DNA of 64,000 nt from Schaalia sp. ZJ405. GTDB lineage: Bacteria; Actinomycetota; Actinomycetes; Actinomycetales; Actinomycetaceae. The stretch is taken from positions 620,001 through 684,000 of the forward strand of contig NZ_CP064952.1 of the NCBI RefSeq assembly GCF_011038885.2, in the 5' to 3' direction. The first letter of the stretch is position 1. Every line of letters starts with the position of its first letter. The notes under the pieces were generated by a model. The model was not told the DNA's origin. It saw nothing but the letters and a program-made list of their open reading frames with translations, and searched no databases. This document shows positions 17,935 through 27,181 of this stretch, one piece after another. A program made the position numbers and the translations under genes.

Positions 17935-18954
17935 ATGAAGCAGCAGAAGAAATGGGTGCTGGCAATAGCGACAGCAGGTGCACTCGCAATGGGCCTCACC
18001 GCCTGTAGTGGAGCCATCGACACGGGGACGGGGAAAGCATCGTCTGAGTCTGATGCTCAGTCTGTTGCACAGACGATCCCTGAATCATGCAAGAAAGAGG
18101 GGGCGCTGATTTCGGTTCTTCTACCGAATCAGACAAACCCCTACTACGTTGCGATGAAGGAAGGCTTTGAAACCGCTGCGAAAGACAACGGTTTTACGGC
18201 CGAAGTGCAGATTGCTGGCGATGATGACGCGCAGCAACTCGCTCAAGCACAAGCAGCCTTGCAGAAGAAGCCCTGTGCACTTGCACTCAACCCCGTGAAG
18301 TCAGAGCCCGCAGCAGCGATCGTCCGCGAAGCAAACGATGCGGGGGTACCGGTATTCACAGTGAACGTCATCGTTGATGAAAAAGCATTGACTGCGCAGA
18401 ATGCCCGAATCGTTCAATACCTCGGTGCAGACAATAAAGCTGGCGGGGTTGAAACAGCCAAGAAGATCCTTGAGGACTTGGGTGCTGATAGCACCCTGAA
18501 GATCGGGTTTGTTACCGAACCTGACGAAGTGCCTGTGGTCCAGCGTGATGAAGGCTTCCGTGAGGAAATTGGGAAGAACAAGAATGCGGAGGTCGTTGCT
18601 GAAGTCGATGGAAACGTCAAGGCAACTGACTCTCTCAATGTGACAACGGACATGTTACAGGGCAACCCGGAGATGAACGTCATTTTCGCTTCCACAGGTC
18701 CTGCAGCTCAAGGGGCTATTGAAGCAGTTGCAGCATCGGGACGCGATGTCAAGGTGTATGGATTCTGTGCGGCTGAAATGATGCTGACTGATGCCTATCC
18801 GGCGTGTGTCGCACAGGAACCAGCAGACTACGGCAAGCGTGTCATCGAACAGATTGCTGCGTATGTCAAGGGCGAAAAGGTAGAACCCGAAATCTTGCGT
18901 CCGTTGAAGATGTTCGTCACCGGTCAAACCCCCGGTGAAGGAGAAGTCGGCTGA
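17935..18954 (+). CDS. Sugar ABC transporter substrate-binding lipoprotein
   Basis: 339 residues from ATG 17935 after CAAGGAG. The signal peptide ends in the lipobox LTAC, so the protein is membrane-anchored outside the cell. It is a type I periplasmic binding fold of the RbsB class: ISVLLPNQTNPYYVAMKEGFETAAKDNG, CALALNPVKSEPAAAIVREANDAGVPVFTVNV and STGPAAQGAIEAV. A cysteine-containing insertion near the C-terminus (FCAAEMMLTDAYPACVAQEP) is noticeable. It delivers the ligand to the RbsC/RbsA-type proteins on either side. Confidence 0.9.
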   Translation: MKQQKKWVLAIATAGALAMGLTACSGAIDTGTGKASSESDAQSVAQTIPESCKKEGALISVLLPNQTNPYYVAMKEGFETAAKDNGFTAEVQIAGDDDAQQLAQAQAALQKKPCALALNPVKSEPAAAIVREANDAGVPVFTVNVIVDEKALTAQNARIVQYLGADNKAGGVETAKKILEDLGADSTLKIGFVTEPDEVPVVQRDEGFREEIGKNKNAEVVAEVDGNVKATDSLNVTTDMLQGNPEMNVIFASTGPAAQGAIEAVAASGRDVKVYGFCAAEMMLTDAYPACVAQEPADYGKRVIEQIAAYVKGEKVEPEILRPLKMFVTGQTPGEGEVG

Positions 18955-18982
18955 TCGGATATCACTAGGGAAGGGCACGCCC

Positions 18983-20515
18983 ATGACGAAGAATCAATTG
19001 GAAACTTTAGAGATTCGGAAGGACTACTCAGGTGTTCCTGTGCTCATGGGCGTGTCCCTCTCTCTTCAAGCTGGAGAGGTCGTCGGGCTCGTTGGACATA
19101 ATGGAGCCGGAAAATCGACCCTCCTGAAAGTGCTATCTGGTGCGCATCGATACTCGTCAGGAGCACTTACCATCAACGGGGAGAGAGTGGAGTTTTCTTC
19201 CCCTGCCGAGGCGATTACCGCTGGCGTTTCGACTGTGTATCAAGAGCTGTCGCTCCTTGGAAACCTCACGGTTACGGAGAATGTCTGGCTGGGAAGGGAA
19301 CTTCGTCTCCCAGGTGGAAAACTGGACCGTCAAAAGATGAAGCGTGGTGCCAGCAAAATCCTTGAAGATTTTGGTTTGAGTGACGTAGATCCCGATGAAA
19401 AGGTTGGGAATTACCCGGTCGCAACCCGCCAACTTCTTGAGATTGCCATCGCATCCAGTCGCAAAACACAGTTCTTGCTCCTTGATGAACCGACAACATC
19501 CCTTGAAGGCGAACAAGTTACTGAACTTTTGAGGTATATCAAGAATCTGGCAAAAGAACGCCAGATTGGCGTGCTCATTGTCAATCACAAGTTGGATGAG
19601 CTTTACGAGGTTGCTGACCGTATTGTCGCGTTGATGAACGGGCGAATCGTGATTGATACTCCAGTGGAAACCGCTGATCGTCACGACATCGTTGCCGCAA
19701 TTGCGGGTGAAGAACACGCTGAGCTAGAAGAGAGCTCGCACCCCCGATCCTCGATCCATCGTGAGGTTCAGGTGGCATTGGAGGTCAATGACCTTCATAA
19801 CTCCACATTATGTGGGGTAACCTTTAAGGCTCATCAGGCGGAGATTCTTGGAATCTATGGGCTTGGTGGAAGCGGGCGCTCCGAGACATTGCGAGCCATT
19901 GCTGGTATTGAGCCAGCGAAGAGTGGATACATTGAATTAGACGGGCGTAAATTTCTCCCGAGAACACCGTCCGAAGCAATGCGCCACGGAATCGCATTCT
20001 TGACCGAGGAGCGCAAGAGCGACGGAATTGTTCCTCAGATGAGTTCTGTGCTCAATGCAGCTCTCCCTGTCGTCGGCACATTCATGAAGGGTGGGGTGCT
20101 GCGCAGTCGGAAGATGAAGGAACAAACCTCTCAACTCTTAGAGTCGTTGCACCTCAGAGGTGATGCTTCAGAGCCCATTACGTCGTTATCGGGTGGAAAC
20201 CAGCAAAAGGTACTTTTGGCGAAAGCTCTCATTCAGAAGCCCACAGTGTTGTTGCTTGATGAGCCGAGTAAGGGTGTGGATATCGGAGCGAAAGCCGAAA
20301 TTCACCAGTTCCTTAAGCGGCTTGCGCACGATGAGGGGTACGCGATTGTCATGGTTTCTTCCGAAGAGGAAGAAATACTGGATCTCTCGGATCGCGTGGT
20401 GGTCTTCTCTGAAGGAAGCGTCATTGACGGACCTCTCCCGGTTGAAGATTTAACTGTTTCAGATTTACGCCGACTTGCCTGGGGTGAACTCCGTTCACCG
20501 ACCGCGCAGAAATAG
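18983..20515 (+). CDS. Sugar ABC transporter ATP-binding protein, two nucleotide-binding domains
   Basis: About 510 residues from ATG 18983. Two fused ATPase domains as in RbsA/MglA. The first has Walker A GHNGAGKST and Walker B LLLDEPTTSLE. The second has the usual degenerate loop GLGGSGRSE, signature LSGGNQQKVLLAKAL and LLLDEPSKGVDIGAKAEIH. In the first domain the signature region reads NYPVATRQLLEIAIA rather than LSVGQ-type, typical of this family. Energises import through the upstream permease. Confidence 0.92.
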   Translation: MTKNQLETLEIRKDYSGVPVLMGVSLSLQAGEVVGLVGHNGAGKSTLLKVLSGAHRYSSGALTINGERVEFSSPAEAITAGVSTVYQELSLLGNLTVTENVWLGRELRLPGGKLDRQKMKRGASKILEDFGLSDVDPDEKVGNYPVATRQLLEIAIASSRKTQFLLLDEPTTSLEGEQVTELLRYIKNLAKERQIGVLIVNHKLDELYEVADRIVALMNGRIVIDTPVETADRHDIVAAIAGEEHAELEESSHPRSSIHREVQVALEVNDLHNSTLCGVTFKAHQAEILGIYGLGGSGRSETLRAIAGIEPAKSGYIELDGRKFLPRTPSEAMRHGIAFLTEERKSDGIVPQMSSVLNAALPVVGTFMKGGVLRSRKMKEQTSQLLESLHLRGDASEPITSLSGGNQQKVLLAKALIQKPTVLLLDEPSKGVDIGAKAEIHQFLKRLAHDEGYAIVMVSSEEEEILDLSDRVVVFSEGSVIDGPLPVEDLTVSDLRRLAWGELRSPTAQK

Positions 20516-20523
20516 AAGTCATA

Positions 20524-21159
20524 GTGACAAGGATGAAATTGCAGACAATGGAAGATAACAAAATTCTACAGATTGCACGTGATGGAGCCAGGCTCGAGGC
20601 TCGTGCGGTTGCTTGTGTAGAAAACCAGATCGATGACAGTGTGATCAACGTGGCCCGACTGATCGACCAGGCCCGGGGCAAAGTCATCGTCGTCGGGTCA
20701 GGGACATCGGGCACTATTGCACGCCGACTCGCACACCTATTGTCTGTCTCAGGCACGCCGGGTGTATTTGTACATCCAATGGATGCGCTGCATGGAACGA
20801 TGGGGGCAATTGAGGGAGATGATGTCCTGATTGCCTTGTCTAAAGGTGGTGAGTCTGATGAAATCAATTCCCTGTGTTCACTTCTGTCTGAGCAAGGAAC
20901 CACAATCATTGGAATCGGTGAACAATCAGAATCGACATTAGCGCGCCTATCCGATGTATTCGTGTGCCTTCACACGGCTGATGGTGCAGATCCGGAGAAT
21001 GTCCTCGCGATGGGGTCAACGTTGGTCACTGCAATTTGGGGGGACGCACTTGCTCGGGTTCTCATGGCGATGCATGGGTGGACGGTCGACGAGAGCATTA
21101 GGATCCACCCGGCAGGTGCAGTTGGGAAAAACGCTATCTGTTCGCAGCATGAAGGGTGA
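20524..21159 (+). CDS. SIS-domain sugar-phosphate isomerase
   Basis: 211 residues if GTG 20524 is used; ATG 20533 and ATG 20548 are alternatives and no site decides clearly. Single SIS domain with VIVVGSGTSGTIARRLAHLL, VHPMDALHGTMG, ALSKGGESDEI and IHPAGAVGK. This matches arabinose-5-phosphate isomerase (KdsD/GutQ) and phosphohexulose isomerase relatives, but without CBS domains. The usual SKSGES reads SKGGES here. It is coupled to the kinase gene that starts one base after its stop. It probably isomerises the phosphosugar the kinase makes. Confidence 0.8.
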   Translation: MTRMKLQTMEDNKILQIARDGARLEARAVACVENQIDDSVINVARLIDQARGKVIVVGSGTSGTIARRLAHLLSVSGTPGVFVHPMDALHGTMGAIEGDDVLIALSKGGESDEINSLCSLLSEQGTTIIGIGEQSESTLARLSDVFVCLHTADGADPENVLAMGSTLVTAIWGDALARVLMAMHGWTVDESIRIHPAGAVGKNAICSQHEG

Positions 21160-22665
21160 ATGGTCGTGCGCTCGGTACTTGGAATTGATCTGTCCACCCA
21201 GTCGTGCACCCTTGAAGTACGGTCAGTAGACGACTTTTCAGTCGTTGCGCGCAGTCGCATTCCACTTGCCTCAACGCACCCTCCAGTGTCTGAGCACAAT
21301 GCTGAAGACTGGTGGAGGGCACTCGCTCAGGGGGTCCGCCAACTTGCTGAGAGTACCGATTTATCTGCAATCGTTGCCCTTTCGGTGTCGGGCCAGTGTC
21401 ATGGTCTGGTCCCCCTTGATGTGAACGGTTTCCCGATTCGCCCAGTCAAACTGTGGAACGACACATCGACCACGCCGTATCTTGAGCGATTGTTTGACAG
21501 AGTTTCGAGAAAAGAATGGGCTGAACGCGTTGGTTCAGTACCGACAGCCGCGTTCACCGTGTCAAAGCTTGCGTGGTTTATCGCCGAGGAACCCGATAAT
21601 TTCGCGAAGACAGTACAGATTGTTCTTCCTCACGACTACATTACGTATCGCCTCACGGGCCGCTACTGTACGGATCGCTCCGAAGCTTCTGGTACTGGGT
21701 ATTTCGATTCAGTGAGTAACTCCTATGACTATGAGCTGCTCGCTCAGTGCTTTGGCGATTTGCGGTCGTGGACAGATCTATTCCCCGAGGTTTTAGGACC
21801 GTCGGAGATCGCCGGCTACGTTACCGACGAAGCCGCTGAGATTCTCGGGATTACTTCCGGGATCCCGGTGGCTGTGGGTGGTGGAGACCAACACGTTGCC
21901 GCGCTGGGACTGGGAATGACTGAGGGCGATGTTGTTTTTAGTCTGGGAACGTCCGGTGTTGTCATCACGATGTCGGATCGTCCCGTCAGCGATCCATCCG
22001 GTCAAGTCAATGGTGTCGCAAACGTCACGGGTGGCTGGCTTCCGCTGGTGTGTACGTTGAATGCAACGAAGGTGTCGGACTGGGCTGCTCGTCTGCTCAA
22101 CGTGTCAGTGCAGGAACTGGATCAGCTAGCCCTCGATGCGAACACCGGCGAGATCGGACCAGTCTTTGCAACATACCTGGATGGTGAGAGAAGCCCATCA
22201 TTGCCATTGTCTGTTGGTGTTCTCGCTGGCCTGAAAGGGGAGTCCACCCGTGAAGACGTCGCGCTATCAGTGTTCCGCGGTGTTCTGGCGGGACTTTTAC
22301 GGGGACTCGATTCGATTGAAGCTCATGGAGTGGATATTGGCGGTCGTGTAATGGCGATCGGTGGAGGTGCGCGTTCTGCGGCGTACATTCAGTTCCTTGC
22401 TGACTTGCTTAACCGGCCCGTCAGTGTCATTAATGAACCTGAAGCCACAGCTCGGGGGGCGTGTATTCAAGCTCTGGCGGTCTATCGACACCAGGATGTA
22501 TCCACGATTGCCATTCAGTTCCCGCCGACCATTTCTCGCACGATTCAACCGCGATCAGGTGAATTGCGCTGGGAGGAATTGAAGTCGGTGTACCTCCCCG
22601 TCGCAGCCTTCGCTGGAACTCAGAATCGCGACTCATTCACCCAACCGGACAGGCTTCGTCGTTAG
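21160..22665 (+). CDS. FGGY-family pentulose/hexulose kinase (xylulokinase-like)
   Basis: 501 residues from ATG 21160; GTG 21166 is a good alternative with a better spaced GAAGGG. Motifs of the XylB branch: LGIDLSTQS, VSGQCHGLV, LWNDTST, LPHDYITYRLTG, the catalytic base in VGGGDQHVAALGLG, SLGTSGVV and AIGGGARS. The glycine-alanine-rich middle and length fit xylulokinase. It phosphorylates a free sugar imported by the upstream ABC system. No sugar isomerase or dehydrogenase precedes it, so the imported sugar may be a ketose used directly. Confidence 0.85.
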   Translation: MVVRSVLGIDLSTQSCTLEVRSVDDFSVVARSRIPLASTHPPVSEHNAEDWWRALAQGVRQLAESTDLSAIVALSVSGQCHGLVPLDVNGFPIRPVKLWNDTSTTPYLERLFDRVSRKEWAERVGSVPTAAFTVSKLAWFIAEEPDNFAKTVQIVLPHDYITYRLTGRYCTDRSEASGTGYFDSVSNSYDYELLAQCFGDLRSWTDLFPEVLGPSEIAGYVTDEAAEILGITSGIPVAVGGGDQHVAALGLGMTEGDVVFSLGTSGVVITMSDRPVSDPSGQVNGVANVTGGWLPLVCTLNATKVSDWAARLLNVSVQELDQLALDANTGEIGPVFATYLDGERSPSLPLSVGVLAGLKGESTREDVALSVFRGVLAGLLRGLDSIEAHGVDIGGRVMAIGGGARSAAYIQFLADLLNRPVSVINEPEATARGACIQALAVYRHQDVSTIAIQFPPTISRTIQPRSGELRWEELKSVYLPVAAFAGTQNRDSFTQPDRLRR

Positions 22666-22781
22666 CGCATATCCGATGTCTATCCGTGTCGAAAGCCAGG
22701 ACACTCGTTATAGACGCCCTCGTCAGTGAGGATCTGACTCGATGAGAGAGAATGAGAGTCCCGCAGAAACAGGTCTGAATT

Positions 22782-24041
22782 TTACGCCTGGGTATCGTGG
22801 GCAACTGTGCGAGCCCAGGCTGCCAGACCAAGGTGTGCCGGCAGGAACGCGTACATTGTTGCTTGGAAAGCGTGGTAAAGGTCAGGTTTGCCTTCCCAGG
22901 TGAAGGACACCGGCTCATTGTCTTCATTGAGCTCCGGGAACCATGAACCACCGTTGAAATCCATGATGTGATCTGCGGTGTACTGCCAGATTGTCCGATA
23001 CGCCTGCGCGTACGCGGGATCGAGTGTTTCCTGGTACAGGAAGTGCGCTGCTCCCAGAGCCTCTGGGGGCTCCCAGAAGAAACGTTCCCGCACGATCGGG
23101 GTTCCATCCCAGTCTGTGGTGTACACAAAACCGCCGGTCGGTTGCCAGCCGTCAGTCATGGCTCCCGCAAACAGGTGCTGTGCCGCTGGAAGAACCCAGT
23201 CTTCATCCACACCCAGCCCACGCATTTGCATCAGCAGCTTCGCCCATTCCAACCAGTGTCCCGGTTGCGACCCGTACGGGCGGAACGGATGGCGTGGATC
23301 GTCGCGGTTGAATTCGGGAAGGTCAGACCAATCTTCGGCAAAGTGCTCGCACAAGCGCCACGCGCCGACATGGTCCTTGGCGGCGCGCCCAGCGATGAAT
23401 CGTCCGATCCGAACAGCGCGCTCGAGGAGTTCATTGCGACCGGTGGCCTCGTACGCAGCAAGGAATGCTTCCGTTAAGTGCATGTTGGCGTTCTGACCCC
23501 GGTAGGTGTCCAGCTGGGTAAACGTCCGGTCGTAGGCTTCAACGCAACGCCCCACGGATTCGTCCCAGTAGTGTTCATCAATAACCCCAAGAGCAGCGTT
23601 GACCAGTTCCTCGCCGCGTTGAAGACCTGCGAGCATTGCGGATGAACCGGCGAGAAGCACGTGCGCTTGACCGTAGAGTTCCTTCAAGTCTGATGGAGAG
23701 TCTCCGCCAACAGTGGCGAACCAGCCACCGTATTCGTGGTCGCGGCCGTCTCCGTCAAGGAAATATGTCAATCCGTGTTCGGCGATTTCGCGGGCACCGG
23801 GGCGTCCGAGCATGTGAGCGATAGAGAAGCAGTGGAGCATCCGGGCGTTATTCCACAGCTGCCGCCCTTGGTGGGGTAGGGGGTTACCGGTGGCATCGAG
23901 GTAGTTGTATCCGCCGTCAGGGTGGCACACGTGTGGCTGGTAGAAGTCAAGCAAGCGGGTGCGTTCATTGTTGAGCCATTCGAGGTGTGCAGCGTCCCCG
24001 TCCAGCAGGTTCGCTCCGGGGGTGCCAATCAGTGTGCTCAT
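22782..24041 (-). CDS. AGE-family sugar isomerase/epimerase (YihS- or mannose isomerase-like)
   Basis: About 419 residues from ATG 24041 with AAAGGA seven bases upstream; an in-frame ATG 24110 lacks a site. N-acylglucosamine 2-epimerase (AGE) superfamily (alpha/alpha barrel): LDFYQPHVCHPDGGYNYLD, QGRQLWNNARML, ANMHLTEAFLAAYE, RPYGSQPGHWLEWAKLLMQM, and VRERFFWEPPEALGAA. These histidine positions are those used for aldose-ketose isomerisation by YihS-type enzymes. Substrate could be mannose, sulfoquinovose or another aldose. A perfect LacI-type palindrome lies 104 bases upstream of its start. Confidence 0.85.
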   Translation of the reverse strand: MSTLIGTPGANLLDGDAAHLEWLNNERTRLLDFYQPHVCHPDGGYNYLDATGNPLPHQGRQLWNNARMLHCFSIAHMLGRPGAREIAEHGLTYFLDGDGRDHEYGGWFATVGGDSPSDLKELYGQAHVLLAGSSAMLAGLQRGEELVNAALGVIDEHYWDESVGRCVEAYDRTFTQLDTYRGQNANMHLTEAFLAAYEATGRNELLERAVRIGRFIAGRAAKDHVGAWRLCEHFAEDWSDLPEFNRDDPRHPFRPYGSQPGHWLEWAKLLMQMRGLGVDEDWVLPAAQHLFAGAMTDGWQPTGGFVYTTDWDGTPIVRERFFWEPPEALGAAHFLYQETLDPAYAQAYRTIWQYTADHIMDFNGGSWFPELNEDNEPVSFTWEGKPDLYHAFQATMYAFLPAHLGLAAWARTVAHDTQA

Positions 24042-24144
24042 CGTGGTCCTTTCGTGACAACGCACCCACGCGTCGTATTCACACGGGGTCAACATCGACC
24101 CGGTTTTCACGTGGTCTCACCATCAATTTTACGCTCCGCTATCC

Positions 24145-24166
24145 CTGCCGACAACGTTGTCAGCAG
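24145..24166. promoter_or_regulatory. LacI-type operator upstream of the AGE isomerase gene
   Basis: CTGC-N-GACAACGTTGTC-N-GCAG: a 22-base palindrome with one mismatched pair, centred on CG as LacI-family sites are. The shorter core CAACGTTA recurs upstream of the lacI gene (33111-33118), suggesting one regulator for both. Confidence 0.6.
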
Positions 24167-24220
24167 AATCCGGAGCCACAGACACCCCAATGAGCAGCGC
24201 AGACGCGGCTCACAGCGACG

Positions 24221-25855
24221 TTAGACCCGGTGGGCAAACAGAGCACGGATCGTGTTCTTATCGATCTTCCCGCCCGCAGTCACCGGCAGAGCGTCGACAA
24301 CCATGAAACTCACGGGCACCCGATACCTCGCCAGGCGCCCATTGAGTTGAGTCCGAACTAATTCGGCATCGAAATGAGCTCCCGGCCTCACCACCACCGC
24401 AGCTGCGGGAACTTCACCATACAGATCGTCAGGCACTCCAACCAGGGCAGCATCGTCAATTTCGTCGAGGCGCCGCAGTTCCTCCTCCACGTCGATGCAG
24501 CAGATCTTTTCGCCGCCGCGGTTGATGACGTCTTTCTTCCGGTCGTGTACGTACACGTAACCGTCGGGCGTGGCGAGGCCGATGTCGCCTGTGGCAAACC
24601 ATCCGTCAGTGCGGAAAGCTCCAGCAGCCGTACCGCGACCAGCCTCGTCCTCGTCAATGACGATCCCGTCGTAACCCCGTGCAATGTTTGCACCCCGCAG
24701 GTAAATTTCCCCTTCCGCGTTGAACCCGAGGTCATGCCCGTCAGCGTCACAGATCTTGACATCTAACCCGGGAATAGGAATACCGGAACTGCCTAGATGC
24801 GCAGATGTTGCCGCATCGCAGGGAAACACGAACGCGGGTGAGCATGATTCGGAGAGTCCGTAGATCGTGCGGAACTGCATATGCGGCATCCACTCGTGCA
24901 TGTCACGGATCCGGTGTACCGGCATGTGCGCGGCTCCGCAGCCGATAGTGTGGACACTGGGCAACTGGGGGAAACGTTCACGCTGATCCAGCATGAGTGC
25001 GAACACCGTGGGAGAAGCATGAATGAACGTGATGTTTCGAGCAAAGATTTCGCGGACGAACGGCATTCCGTCCATGCGTTTCTGAATGTGGATCGAGCCG
25101 CCGAGGTGGATGAACAACGCCAAGATCGCGATCATGCCGGTGACGTGGTAGATCGGCACGGCAATGATGGTGGAGTCTTCAGCGGTCAGTTCCAGGACAC
25201 GCTGATAAGCGAGGACCGCGTGGGTGGCATTCGCGTTTGTCAGCAACACGCCTTTGCTTTGCGAGGTCGTCCCAGATGTGAACAGCAGAATCGCATCGGC
25301 GTCAGCACGCGGCACAGGAAGATGAGGAAGAGCCGCGTCGTCCTCGTCAATGGGGGAGAGGGGGAGCCCGAACGCGCAGGACGTGGATGATGACACCACG
25401 GTTGCATAGTCGGGGAACCACGCAGCCTGCTGGGGTTGGCACACGATGAGGCGCACCTGGGCCCGCTGCACGAGCGCAGTGATTTCAGCGCGCCGGAACT
25501 TCCCAGGCAGAGGCACGATGATGGCACCCAAGCGATTGAGGGCGTAGAATGCGGTGACAAAATCAATGCCGTTGTCGAGGAGAACCCCGACGCGGTCCCC
25601 GTGACCGATGCCCACAGTGGTGTGGAGGTAGCGGGCGAATCCGGTGACCATGCGTCGGACGTCGGCGAACGTGAACGTGTGCCCGTCTTCGGTGTAGATC
25701 GCCACTTTGTTTGGGAGACGTTGAGCTGTTGCGCTCAGCATCGCGTCCAGCGACTCGGGTGCGCCCTCGAATGTGCGGACGTCACGGCCGTTGATGGTGC
25801 GTTCGTTCAGGCCCTTGATGACACTGGCAGGCCACAGGGTGTCTCCGCTCAGCAT
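24221..25855 (-). CDS. Acyl-CoA synthetase / adenylate-forming ligase
   Basis: 544 residues, class I adenylate-forming enzyme. The P-loop ILLFTSGTTSQSKGVLLTN, the adenine motif RTIYGLSES, the TGDIG motif (FATGDIGLATPDGYVYVHDRKKDVINRGGEKI) and the C-terminal catalytic lysine in VTAGGKIDKN are all present. It activates a carboxylic acid to its CoA thioester; the acid is not known. The start overlaps the end of the glycerate kinase gene by 7 bases, so both are on one transcript. Two ACGAGGACGA copies lie in it, read as DEDEA and DEDDA. Confidence 0.88.
   Translation of the reverse strand: MLSGDTLWPASVIKGLNERTINGRDVRTFEGAPESLDAMLSATAQRLPNKVAIYTEDGHTFTFADVRRMVTGFARYLHTTVGIGHGDRVGVLLDNGIDFVTAFYALNRLGAIIVPLPGKFRRAEITALVQRAQVRLIVCQPQQAAWFPDYATVVSSSTSCAFGLPLSPIDEDDAALPHLPVPRADADAILLFTSGTTSQSKGVLLTNANATHAVLAYQRVLELTAEDSTIIAVPIYHVTGMIAILALFIHLGGSIHIQKRMDGMPFVREIFARNITFIHASPTVFALMLDQRERFPQLPSVHTIGCGAAHMPVHRIRDMHEWMPHMQFRTIYGLSESCSPAFVFPCDAATSAHLGSSGIPIPGLDVKICDADGHDLGFNAEGEIYLRGANIARGYDGIVIDEDEAGRGTAAGAFRTDGWFATGDIGLATPDGYVYVHDRKKDVINRGGEKICCIDVEEELRRLDEIDDAALVGVPDDLYGEVPAAAVVVRPGAHFDAELVRTQLNGRLARYRVPVSFMVVDALPVTAGGKIDKNTIRALFAHRV
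24646..24655 (-). repeat. ACGAGGACGA motif in acyl-CoA ligase gene
   Basis: Exact copy in a surface-loop region (VIDEDEAGRG). The extended form is ATTGACGAGGACGAGG. Confidence 0.7.
25338..25347 (-). repeat. ACGAGGACGA motif in acyl-CoA ligase gene
   Basis: Exact copy read as IDEDDAALP, again with the extended CATTGACGAGGACGA form. Confidence 0.7.
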
Positions 25856-27063
25856 GATCGTCCGCCCTTCAGCGTGACGTCCCCCGTGGGTTTTTCCGCT
25901 GAGTCCACCGCGCCGCTGCCCGCGACATTCGATGCGGCGTTAAGAATCTGGCACATCATCGCCACAGATTCATAGAGGGATTCGCGCGCGGTTGCCAGGG
26001 CTGTGGGTAGGTCACAGACTTCGCGCACCGTTGGGACGATCGCGGTGAAGCCGTTGTCGCAGAGGTCGTCAAGGTCGTGGGCAACGTTCCCCGCGAAAGC
26101 GATCGTGGGAATACCGTGGGCTCTGGCTCGCTGCATCACTCCCCACGGGGTTTTCCCGAACCTCGTCTGAGAGTCAATGGAGCCTTCCCCGGTGAGTACC
26201 AGGTCAGCGTCAGATAGATGCGCGTCGAGGTTGACGGCATCCAAGACGGTATCGACTCCGGGTGAGGCGGTAGCTCCCAGGCATCCCATGAACGCGGCGC
26301 CGAGGCCCCCGGCAGCTCCGGCTCCGGGGAGGGTGGTCACGGGGGCAATGTCATTCGCATCGAGGAGACTTCCCCACTGAGTGAGTGCCTCGTCAAAGGC
26401 ATCAATGTCCTTAGGCTGAACTCCTTTTTGTGGGCCAAACACCGCGGTGGCACCAGTTGGGCCGGTGAGAGGATTCGTGACGTCGCACGCCAAAGTGATG
26501 GTGACATCCGCCCACGCGGGGTCGATGTGGCTGGTGTCGATCCGGGTGGCGTGTGTCAGGTCGAGGGGTGCATATGGGTCAATAGGCGTGTTGTCTCCGG
26601 TGTAAGCACGCACCCCGAGGGCGTGGCACATCCCCCACCCGCCATCGTTGGTGGCACTTCCGCCCAATCCAATAATGAGGTGACGAGGCTGACGCGTGAG
26701 GATCTGGGTGAGCATCAGTCCAACTCCAGCAGTTCCGGATTGGCGAGGACGACGCTCATTCGGAGCGATATGTTCGATTCCTACGGCTTGGGCAACTTCG
26801 AGGACGGCGAGGCGTTGGTCAGGAATCCACCCGTAGGTCGCAGTTCGTGGGCGGCCCAACGCATCCACGGTGTCGACGTATTCACGGGTACCGCCGAGAG
26901 CGTCAATCAGGGAGTCTGTTGTTCCTTCTCCACCGTCAGCGACGGGGACTTCCACGCAATCGGCGTGCGGCCAGACGCTGCGGACAGCCTGAGACATGGT
27001 GTGAGCGACCGTTGCGGCACTCATTGTTTCCTTAAACGAATCTGGCGCAATAACAATTTTCAT
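25849..27063 (-). CDS. Glycerate kinase
   Basis: 404 residues from ATG 27063 with GAGGGG upstream. Glycerate kinase GarK/GlxK family: MKIVIAPDSFKETMSA, VADGGEGTTDSL, LIIGLGGSATNDGGWG, LACDVTNPLTGPTGAT, ALPGAGAAGGLG-type segment and LVLTGEGSIDSQT. Phosphorylates glycerate to 2-phosphoglycerate, feeding glycolysis. The C-terminal ~20 residues are an extra polar tail. Upstream is an MFS carrier of the organic-anion class, which may supply glycerate or a precursor. A long inverted repeat separates the two genes. Confidence 0.9.
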   Translation of the reverse strand: MKIVIAPDSFKETMSAATVAHTMSQAVRSVWPHADCVEVPVADGGEGTTDSLIDALGGTREYVDTVDALGRPRTATYGWIPDQRLAVLEVAQAVGIEHIAPNERRPRQSGTAGVGLMLTQILTRQPRHLIIGLGGSATNDGGWGMCHALGVRAYTGDNTPIDPYAPLDLTHATRIDTSHIDPAWADVTITLACDVTNPLTGPTGATAVFGPQKGVQPKDIDAFDEALTQWGSLLDANDIAPVTTLPGAGAAGGLGAAFMGCLGATASPGVDTVLDAVNLDAHLSDADLVLTGEGSIDSQTRFGKTPWGVMQRARAHGIPTIAFAGNVAHDLDDLCDNGFTAIVPTVREVCDLPTALATARESLYESVAMMCQILNAASNVAGSGAVDSAEKPTGDVTLKGGRSC

Positions 27064-27082
27064 GATCCCCTCATTTCTGTGC

Positions 27083-27134
27083 GATACATGGGGTGGCCGG
27101 GCGATACTCGCAGCACCCAGTCACCCCATGTATC
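27083..27134 (-). terminator. Long inverted repeat between MFS carrier and glycerate kinase genes
   Basis: GATACATGGGGTG (27083-27095) pairs perfectly with its complement at 27122-27134 around a 26-base loop that also contains a GATAC/GTATC pair. It lies 20 bases before the glycerate kinase start on the reverse strand. It may act as an attenuator, a processing site or an operator; no T-run follows. Confidence 0.6.
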
Positions 27135-27181
27135 ACTTATCTGGCAGTAACCACCAACAAGTTCACCTCCAAGAGATGTCC

